Origin: Butyrivibrio sp. AE3009
GTDB lineage: Bacteria; Bacillota; Clostridia; Lachnospirales; Lachnospiraceae
Direction of reading: 5' to 3'
Length of the DNA: 64,000 nt
Assembly (NCBI RefSeq): GCF_000420845.1
Contig: NZ_ATVS01000004.1
Location: forward strand, 1-64,000
Below are positions 58,393 through 64,000 of the stretch, one piece after another; position 1 is the first letter of the stretch; each line of letters begins with the position of its first letter. The notes beneath the pieces are model-generated. The model was not told the DNA's origin. It made no database searches and was given only the letters and a program-made list of their open reading frames with translations. The translations under genes and the position numbers were made by a program.

Positions 58393-60120
58393 TTATTTTA
58401 CCTCTATAGCTCCTCTTTCTCGTTTCTCATGTTCTATGAAGGTGGCTGCAAAATCTCCGGGGTCGTCAATGCCGCATTTGACCGCAAGGTCATAGAGCGA
58501 AGTTCTCTTAAGATAAGCCCTGTCACAGACTTCGTCATTAGTTAGAACGTCCCAGGGTCTTCCGTCCATAAGGAGCTCACCGTCTGCCAGAACCAGCGTC
58601 CTGTCTGTATATTCCAGCATCAGGTGCATGTCATGGGTGATCATCAATATGGTGACTCCAAGCTGATTCCTTAAGTCCTTCAGGAACTCCATGATCTCCG
58701 TGTAGTGGGCATAATCCTGACCGGCGGTTGGCTCGTCAAGGATTATGAGATCAGGGTCCATAACAAGGATTGAAGCGATGGAGACTCTCTTTTTCTGGCC
58801 GAAGGATAATGCGGAGACAGGCCAGTTCCTATATGGATAGAGGCCGCAGATCCTAAGGACTTCGTAGACCCTCTCCTTAATCTCATTCTCGGGAACGCCT
58901 CTCACCGTGAGGCCCAGTGCAACTTCCTCATAGATCATCGGTCGGCTTATCATCTGATTGGGGCTCTGCATGCAGTAGCCGATTATCTCGCCCCTCTCTT
59001 TTATTGACAGATCAGACAGATCCCGGCCTTTCCAGGAAATAACTCCCTCATCAGGTCTTAAGAAGCCGCATATAAGTGATGCAATGGTGGATTTGCCGGC
59101 ACCGTTTTTACCCACAAGAGCTACCATCTCACCGGAATGAATGTCAAAGCTTACGTCCTTAATTATCTGTCTGGTGTCGTTATAGCTGAATTGTAGATGG
59201 GACAGAGATAAAAGAGTATCGCCTTTTTCCTGTTCCTTATTCTTATCCGCTTGGTGATACCATTCCTTTACCTTGTCCTTGTGAGCGGAAAGGTCCATGG
59301 TATCAATACTCGAGGGGCCGTCCTCAGGTGATATCTGTGCCCCTGCTGCCTTGAGAGCTGCTATGTAGAGCGGCTCCCTGATCCCGTGACTTTTAAGGAT
59401 GTCGCTGCTAAGGAGTTTATCCGGTGTCTTGTCGGCGATGATCATGCCATCGTCCATAAGGACTATTCTGTCAACTTTCCTGTACAGAACATCCTCCAGG
59501 CGGTGCTCAATTATTATTACGGTCAGGTCCTCTTTTTGCATCAGCTCGTCTATTAGAGCAATGGTGCGCTTGCCTGTGGCCGGATCCAGATTGGCCAGGG
59601 GCTCATCAAAAAGAAGGATCTTCACGTCACATGTCATGACTCCGCCAAGGGATACGCGCTGTTTCTGGCCACCTGAGAGGGCTCCCGGCGCACTTCCAAG
59701 GAACTCTGTCAGCTCAAGCTTTCCTGCTACCTCGCTGACTTTTTGAACCATCTCTTCCTTTGGTGTGCACTCGTTCTCAAGGGCGAAAGCCAGGTCCTCT
59801 CCCACAGTAAGGGCAATAAACTGTCCGTCTGTATCCTGCAGAACGGTCCCCACTCTTTTGGACATGCCAAAAACTCCGAGCTGACGGGGCTCTCCCCCAC
59901 AAACCCGGAGTACGCCGCTCATGTCCCCCGCATAGGAGCAGGGAATCAGAGCGTTAAGGCAGTGTGCCAATGTTGATTTCCCGGAGCCTGACTGTCCTGC
60001 GATAAGGACCTTCTCTCCGGGAAATATTTTCAGGTTGATGTTCTTTAGCGTCGGTTGCTGCTGAGACTTGTATTTAAAAGTCACATCAGCAAACTCGATG
60101 ATTGGCTCATGTTTACCCAA
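58393..60120 (-). CDS. Fused double ATPase of an ECF transporter (YkoD type)
   Basis: Two ABC ATPase domains are joined in one chain of 575 residues. The first has GQSGSGKST, LSGGQKQRV and LLFDEPLANLD; the second has GKNGAGKST, LSFGQKKRV and LIILDEPTAGQD. All ATP-binding motifs are intact in both. The most likely start is TTG 60120 (GGAGG nine nt upstream, right after the ecfS stop). The frame runs back to 60210 inside ecfS. The fusion accompanies UPF0397-type S components. Confidence 0.9.
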   Translation of the reverse strand: MGKHEPIIEFADVTFKYKSQQQPTLKNINLKIFPGEKVLIAGQSGSGKSTLAHCLNALIPCSYAGDMSGVLRVCGGEPRQLGVFGMSKRVGTVLQDTDGQFIALTVGEDLAFALENECTPKEEMVQKVSEVAGKLELTEFLGSAPGALSGGQKQRVSLGGVMTCDVKILLFDEPLANLDPATGKRTIALIDELMQKEDLTVIIIEHRLEDVLYRKVDRIVLMDDGMIIADKTPDKLLSSDILKSHGIREPLYIAALKAAGAQISPEDGPSSIDTMDLSAHKDKVKEWYHQADKNKEQEKGDTLLSLSHLQFSYNDTRQIIKDVSFDIHSGEMVALVGKNGAGKSTIASLICGFLRPDEGVISWKGRDLSDLSIKERGEIIGYCMQSPNQMISRPMIYEEVALGLTVRGVPENEIKERVYEVLRICGLYPYRNWPVSALSFGQKKRVSIASILVMDPDLIILDEPTAGQDYAHYTEIMEFLKDLRNQLGVTILMITHDMHLMLEYTDRTLVLADGELLMDGRPWDVLTNDEVCDRAYLKRTSLYDLAVKCGIDDPGDFAATFIEHEKRERGAIEVK

Positions 60121-60124
60121 TCCG

Positions 60125-60682
60125 TCAATCCTCCGCCTTAAGGCCCGACTGTCTTCCTGCGATCTTGGAGTAAGCCACAAGAAGCACTGTTCCAAGGAAT
60201 CCGATGACAACTATATTAAGGACAAAAGCAACTGTGCCCTGAGCAAATACCTTGTTGGCAGGTTCAGAATAAACAAGGATGTCAAGGAGTGGTGCCATAA
60301 CGCACCAGGCAATCGCGTTACCGATTATCTGAATCACATTGAACAAAATGACATTACGTGTTACCGCAAATCCGCCTTCTCTTACTTCGAACTGTTTGGC
60401 AAAAAGTCCCAGGCAAAGGCCCACAACAGCTTCAGGAAATACCCAGCTCCACCATACGGAGGAATAATAGATGGCATCTCCCAGTGCATGGCCGAGGATT
60501 CCGATCACAGCTCCGACAATAGGGCCAAAGGCCGCTGAGAAGAACGCCAGCACAGCCATTCTGGGCTGAAGGAAGGTGTTCGGAATTAAAAACACCGGAA
60601 TCTGCACAGTCGTAAGTACTACAAAAAGTGCGGTTCCAATACCCATGGCAACAATTTCTCTGATCCCTAACTTGAATTTCAT
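60125..60682 (-). CDS. UPF0397-type substrate-binding (S) component of an ECF transporter
   Basis: The 185-residue membrane protein has about five or six helices and the UPF0397 pattern: VAMGIGTALFVVLT, LAFFSAAFGPIVGAVIGILGHALGDAI, then WWSWVFPEAVVGL. The S component determines substrate; that of UPF0397 proteins is uncertain. AAGGAGATAAGTGT supports ATG 60682. Position between luxS and mtnN hints at a substrate linked to the methyl cycle, but that is inference. Confidence 0.88.
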   Translation of the reverse strand: MKFKLGIREIVAMGIGTALFVVLTTVQIPVFLIPNTFLQPRMAVLAFFSAAFGPIVGAVIGILGHALGDAIYYSSVWWSWVFPEAVVGLCLGLFAKQFEVREGGFAVTRNVILFNVIQIIGNAIAWCVMAPLLDILVYSEPANKVFAQGTVAFVLNIVVIGFLGTVLLVAYSKIAGRQSGLKAED

Positions 60683-60759
60683 ACACTTATCTCCTTTATG
60701 ATAGATTGGTGCGGTATTTACCTGCTGCACAGATTAATTATAATGCATATAAACGTAAC

Positions 60760-60797
60760 AAAAAAGAGAAGTTACCCATATTTAGAGCAACTTCTCT
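60760..60797 (-). terminator. Terminator of luxS
   Basis: The minus strand pairs AGAGAAGTT with AACTTCTCT and continues with TTTTTTG, about 27 bp past the luxS stop. Confidence 0.88.
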
Positions 60798-60823
60798 GAA
60801 TTTTCGTTATATTTTCCGGTGGA

Positions 60824-61303
60824 TCATTCCGGATAATTAAGGTGCTTGTCATCGATGTTATAAAGGGTATTGTCGAGATACCTTTTTGCCAGGAAATTGG
60901 CCATACCAAGATTCATATCAAGGTAGTTGCCGCAGTCTCTGGGACTTGCTCCGGGAACCTCTCCCTTAAAATCTCTGATAAACTCGTACATCCTTGTGAT
61001 AAGAGGTACGATGTCCTTGGAATCAAGGTCTCCTGCAAGAACTACATAAAAACCGGTTCTGCAGCCCATAGGTCCGAAATAGATGGTTCTGTCCTTGTAC
61101 TCATCATCGTTTCGAAGGAAGGTGGCACCAAGGTGCTCCATTGTATGCACCTCTGCGGTGTTCATGACAGGCTCCTTATTGGGTGCAGTCATTCTAAGAT
61201 CGAAGGTTGTGATGGTCTCTGCTCCAACCTTATCTTTTCTTGAAACGTAGATGCCCGGTTCGAGGTCTAAGTGATTCACTGTAAAGCTGGCTATTTTTTC
61301 CAT
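60824..61303 (-). CDS. luxS: S-ribosylhomocysteine lyase LuxS
   Basis: LuxS splits S-ribosylhomocysteine into homocysteine and the AI-2 precursor DPD. The 159-residue protein has the metal site HTMEH (residues 53-57) with Cys in SPRDCGNYLDM, and the catalytic cysteine in GPMGCRTGFY. It starts 15 bp after the RpiR-type regulator, so the two are co-transcribed. Length is normal for the family. Confidence 0.97.
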   Translation of the reverse strand: MEKIASFTVNHLDLEPGIYVSRKDKVGAETITTFDLRMTAPNKEPVMNTAEVHTMEHLGATFLRNDDEYKDRTIYFGPMGCRTGFYVVLAGDLDSKDIVPLITRMYEFIRDFKGEVPGASPRDCGNYLDMNLGMANFLAKRYLDNTLYNIDDKHLNYPE

Positions 61304-61317
61304 TATGTTCTCTTCCT

Positions 61318-62184
61318 TTAATCTTTATTGGACTCATGGAAAACTTCATATGAATCACGAAGATACCCTTTGATATTGTCGTAATCCCTGTTTGCGATGG
61401 CTGTATAAAGCGTATCCACAAGGAAAAGCTGGGCAAATCTGGAGCTGGTGATTCCGCTCTTTTTATCGATCTCGGGAGATGTGGCAAAAAGAACGTGATC
61501 GCAGCCGGTGGTAAGTGCGTTGTTTCCAAGCTTGGTAACAGCGATGGTTGCTGCATTTCTCTCTTTTGCAATCTTGAAAAGAGACATTATCTCGGCATTC
61601 TTGGCATTGTCACTAAAGAAAATGGCCACATCGTCGCTGCAGATCTGGGAAACAGTCATGAGATTCATATGCTGGTCCTGGTTAAATACAACATTATAAT
61701 GGATTCTCAGCAATTTGCAATAGAGGTCATAGGCTGCCACGCCGGCTGTACCTACGCCAAAGACCTGAATCTGCTTGGCTGCAACGATCTTGGTAACCGC
61801 ATCGGAAAAGGTTCCTGCATCAAACAATCTGTAGGTGGTCTGCACTGCCTGAACGCTGGTAGCGCAGATATTGTCAGCAATTGACTGAAGGGAGGTGTAT
61901 TCGTTTACATCCTTGAAGGCGATCTTGGGACCCTTGTCAGCCTGTGCAAGGGAGGTGTTTGCCTCTGCATAATAGGCATTCTTAAGGTCCTTCAGGCCGC
62001 TGTAGCCAATGGCCTGAGCAAATCTCGTCCAGGCAGCCTGAGTGGTGCCGGAGAGTCTCGCCAGTTCTTTTATCGGATATTGGAAAAGATCGTCTTTCCT
62101 CTCCAAAACATAATCCGCAACCAGTCTTTCGGAACTTGGGAGCGTATTGTAACAGCTTTTGATCTTTTCACTAACTATATTCAT
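61318..62184 (-). CDS. MurR/RpiR-family regulator with SIS domain
   Basis: The 288-residue protein has an N-terminal HTH_6 domain (LPSSERLVADYVLERKDDLF, then LARLSGTTQAAWTRFAQAIGYSGL). A sugar-phosphate-binding SIS domain follows (QIQVFGVGTAGVAAYDL). Such regulators sense phosphosugars. GGAGG before ATG 62184 supports the start over the frame start at 62205. Linkage to luxS is unusual. ATTTC-N10-GAAAT in the upstream region (near 62251-62270) could be its own operator. Confidence 0.88.
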   Translation of the reverse strand: MNIVSEKIKSCYNTLPSSERLVADYVLERKDDLFQYPIKELARLSGTTQAAWTRFAQAIGYSGLKDLKNAYYAEANTSLAQADKGPKIAFKDVNEYTSLQSIADNICATSVQAVQTTYRLFDAGTFSDAVTKIVAAKQIQVFGVGTAGVAAYDLYCKLLRIHYNVVFNQDQHMNLMTVSQICSDDVAIFFSDNAKNAEIMSLFKIAKERNAATIAVTKLGNNALTTGCDHVLFATSPEIDKKSGITSSRFAQLFLVDTLYTAIANRDYDNIKGYLRDSYEVFHESNKD

Positions 62185-62313
62185 AGTACTTAGCCTCCAC
62201 CTCATAAATATTAAGGTTATACTTTACTATTTTTAGTATATATCAAAATTTCATTCAAAAACGAAATAAAATTGCAAACTTTTTATAAGGAAATATTAAA
62301 CTTTTATAAACAC

Positions 62314-62342
62314 GTGACATAGATGAATATTTATGCTATATT
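62314..62342 (+). promoter_or_regulatory. Promoter of perR-rubrerythrin
   Basis: GTGACA (62314-62319), 17 nt, TATATT (62337-62342). I looked for a PerR box (TTATAAT-N-ATTATAA) and found only loose matches such as CTTTTATAAA. Confidence 0.65.
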
Positions 62343-62408
62343 TGATTTTAGGAATGATTACTGATTTTGTGTATGAGATGATTTTTTCAAATTACCAGGA
62401 GGTGATAC

Positions 62409-62801
62409 ATGGCGCTGAAATACAGTAAGCAGAGAGCTATGATCAAAGATTTCCTGCAGGATCGAAAGGACCATCCCACAGCTGAAGTAGTCTATAACAG
62501 TATCCGCGAGATTTATCCCAAGATAAGCCTTGGAACGGTCTACCGCAATCTTGTGCTCCTATCCGATATAGGAGAGATCGCAAGATTCAGAGTGGGCGAT
62601 GGCTATGAGCATTTTGACTGGGATGTAAGGAATCACAATCACTTTATCTGTAACTGTTGCAAGCAGATAACGGACATTGAAATGGATGACATCAGCGAGA
62701 GGATCGATGAGGTGGCAGGCAAGACTTTTCCGGGAAAGATCGAAGGGCATAAGATCTATTTCTACGGTATTTGCGAAAAATGTCTTGAGCAAAACAGGTA
62801 A
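62409..62801 (+). CDS. perR: PerR-type Fur-family peroxide regulator
   Basis: The 130-residue protein has the Fur-family winged helix (KQRAMIKDFLQDRKDHPTAE, then SLGTVYRNLVLLSDIG). The regulatory metal ligands are in HFDWDVRNHNHF and the structural zinc cysteines in CNCC and CEKC. The D in HFD and its short length favour PerR. AGGAGGTGATAC precedes the ATG. It lies 66 bp before a rubrerythrin gene, the usual PerR target in anaerobes. Confidence 0.92.
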   Translation: MALKYSKQRAMIKDFLQDRKDHPTAEVVYNSIREIYPKISLGTVYRNLVLLSDIGEIARFRVGDGYEHFDWDVRNHNHFICNCCKQITDIEMDDISERIDEVAGKTFPGKIEGHKIYFYGICEKCLEQNR

Positions 62802-62867
62802 TGTTTATACGAAACAGGTGTGCAGCAAATGCACTTTTTGCGCAGAGCGCAAGAAAGGAGACACAAT

Positions 62868-63407
62868 ATGAAATGGGTATGTCAGGTATGTGGTTATGTT
62901 CATGAGGGAGATCAGCCCCCGGAGGCTTGTCCTGTATGTAAGGCTCCTGCAGAGAAGTTTACTAAGCAGGAAGGCGATAAGGTATGGGCTTGCGAACATG
63001 TTGTTGGTGTAGCTTCTACTGCTCCCGAGGAAATAAAGAATGGCCTCAGAGAAATGTTTAACGGTGAGTGTACCGAAGTTGGTATGTACCTTGCAATGTC
63101 AAGAGTAGCTATCCGCGAGGGATATCCCGAAATTGGTGCATTCTTTGAGAAGGCTGCATGGGAAGAGGCTGAACATGCTGCTCATTTTGCAGAGCTTTTA
63201 GGTGAAGTTATCACAGATTCCACCAAGAAGAATCTGGAGCTTCGTGCAGATGCAGAGTATGGCGCTACTCAGGGCCGTGCTGATCTTGCCAAGAAGGCAA
63301 AAGCTCTTGATCTCGATGCAATCCATGACGCTGTTCATGAAATCGGACGCGATGAGGCTCGCCACGGCAAAGCCTTCGCAGGACTTCTCGCCCGTTACTT
63401 CAAGTGA
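62868..63407 (+). CDS. Reverse rubrerythrin (N-terminal rubredoxin, C-terminal diiron domain)
   Basis: The protein of 179 residues starts with a rubredoxin domain (CQVCGY and CPVCKA bind one iron). The ferritin-like four-helix domain follows, with diiron ligands in GECTEVGMY, EEAEHAAHF and DEARHGKAF. This domain order is the 'reverse' rubrerythrin of clostridia, an NADH-linked H2O2 and O2 reductase. AAAGGAGACACAAT supports ATG 62868. It is probably co-transcribed with perR. Confidence 0.96.
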   Translation: MKWVCQVCGYVHEGDQPPEACPVCKAPAEKFTKQEGDKVWACEHVVGVASTAPEEIKNGLREMFNGECTEVGMYLAMSRVAIREGYPEIGAFFEKAAWEEAEHAAHFAELLGEVITDSTKKNLELRADAEYGATQGRADLAKKAKALDLDAIHDAVHEIGRDEARHGKAFAGLLARYFK

Positions 63408-63419
63408 TTGTATGGCTAC

Positions 63420-63576
63420 CAGGTAGTCGGTGGTGATTATTAGGACGCCCATCTCGGCGGGTCTGTGGCGATATTTGGAAAACTTATCTCACGGTGCTAA
63501 ACGCTTCTGTGAGATAAGTTTTCCAAATATCACCGCAGATCCGCCGAGATGGGCTGTTTTATTGCTACCACTACCT
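63420..63576. repeat. Near-perfect 46-bp inverted repeat (long hairpin)
   Basis: 63447-63492 and 63509-63554 are inverted copies with only 3 mismatches in 46, around a 16-nt loop (GGTGCTAAACGCTTCT). Outer flanks AGGTAGT and ACTACCT extend the symmetry to about 63420-63576. Two of the mismatches would be G-U pairs in RNA. It is far longer than an ordinary terminator and has no coding potential. Confidence 0.8.
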
Positions 63577-63703
63577 ATGGGGGATTCATAGTGGCAATCA
63601 CTTTCAGTTGTCGAATCCGTCTTCAATCTGGGGGTGGGAATGAATCATAGTTCCAGACAATTTAAGTTATAAGATATAGTGATGATTTGGTGAGAAAGCG
63701 GAT
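63577..63703. other. Intergenic sequence without visible feature
   Basis: Apart from the long hairpin to its left and the terminator to its right I see no gene, promoter pair or repeat here. Confidence 0.4.
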
Positions 63704-63734
63704 AAAAAAACAGCCCCGACTCGAATCAGGGCTG
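63704..63734 (-). terminator. Terminator of the partial surface-protein gene
   Basis: CAGCCC and GGGCTG pair, the loop reads TGATTCGAGTCG on the minus strand, and TTTTTTT follows. It begins about 14 bp past the stop codon. Confidence 0.82.
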
Positions 63735-63747
63735 CGGAAAGTTTAGA

Positions 63748-64000
63748 TTATTCTGTTACTGTGTTTTCTGTAACAATAACTTTCTTATGAGGTGTCTCAA
63801 GGGAGCCGTCCTTGGTTACGGCGTAGATCTCTGTCTCGCCGGGGGCTACACCGAGGATTACGCAGTATACACTGTTGGCGCGGGTTATACGGTCAAAGGT
63901 TACTTCTGCAACATCAGGGTTGGTGCTTACGAATACAACGTCTTCCTCTGTAAGAGTTGCACCTTCGCTGAGCTCAACCTTTGCGAAGATTCCTGTGTCC
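63748..64000 (-). CDS. C-terminal end of a surface protein with Big-like Ig domain (partial)
   Basis: Eighty-four codons are visible, entering from the right edge and ending at TAA 63750-63748. The sequence includes VFVSTNPDVAEVTFDR and GVAPGETEIYAVTKDG, the pattern of Big_2-type bacterial Ig domains (xSSNPxVAxV, then xxGxAxIxA). A short tail ends VIVTENTVTE. The start and any anchor lie outside the window. A secreted or cell-surface location is inferred from the domain. Confidence 0.75.
   Translation of the reverse strand, partial: DTGIFAKVELSEGATLTEEDVVFVSTNPDVAEVTFDRITRANSVYCVILGVAPGETEIYAVTKDGSLETPHKKVIVTENTVTE

Noticed and set aside
60683-60759. Methionine/SAM or other riboswitch before the ECF genes
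   Set aside because: The leader is short and A/T-rich and no known aptamer core or second terminator is visible.

Overview
The window looks like a chromosomal segment of a motile, anaerobic Lachnospiraceae bacterium of the Butyrivibrio/Pseudobutyrivibrio type. The evidence is the class I two-subunit fumarase, reverse rubrerythrin, SufCBDSU, a Tad pilus locus with DUF5702/DUF6382/TadE-like proteins typical of that family, flagellin beside a DUF6240 protein, UPF0397 ECF transport genes and moderate G+C. The genus is an inference and cannot be proven from the sequence alone.

Layout. 1-217 is the 5' end of a 16S rRNA gene on the minus strand with its promoter region, followed by tRNA-Ser(GCU). 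1022-4546 is a minus-strand run: flavodoxin-SCP2 protein, rhomboid protease, HIT protein and fumarase alpha/beta. 4586-14388 is one compact Tad (Flp pilus) operon read right to left: CpaA-type peptidase, TadZ, CpaF, TadB, a TadC with an extra extracytoplasmic domain, Flp pilin, DUF5702 protein, two TadE-like proteins around a second A24 peptidase, and an FHA/DUF6382 protein. 14685-19578 is a flagellar unit (DUF6240 protein, flagellin, FliS) behind a sigma-28 type promoter. 19600-26723 holds glycogen branching enzyme, a TPR protein with a decayed AAA+ domain, KsgA and TatD. 27020-32725 carries tRNA-Lys, a cell-surface cluster with a WXG100-like/CHAP protein, and miscellaneous enzymes. 33187-38507 is the suf operon with an Rrf2-type operator. 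38609-45150 holds tRNA-Gly, a metal exporter with a Fur-family regulator, a MerR gene, a GNAT gene and several lipoproteins. 45254-56707 holds two two-component systems, an O-antigen ligase-like protein, an RluA enzyme, a broken surface-protein gene and pgi. 56787-63407 groups mtnN, an ECF transporter, RpiR-luxS, and PerR-rubrerythrin. The last bases start a surface protein with a Big-like domain.

The most unusual signals are non-coding. (1) A 153-173 nt element occurs twice (24893-25045 and 34871-35043), with TATGATA/TATCATA ends and three hairpins whose stems covary between the copies. (2) A 40-nt box with 9-bp direct repeats of period 21 lies exactly 24 nt upstream of the -10 of two unlinked genes (30157-30196 and 43292-43331), resembling a LytTR-type regulon. 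(3) There are two long foldback elements (43381-43716 and 63420-63576). Protein-level oddities are the pseudo-AAA+ TPR protein, the Ig-like insertion in TadC, the duplicated His/Cys module in a TadE-like protein and a histone-like lysine tail on GlgB. No CRISPR array, transposase or phage gene was seen.
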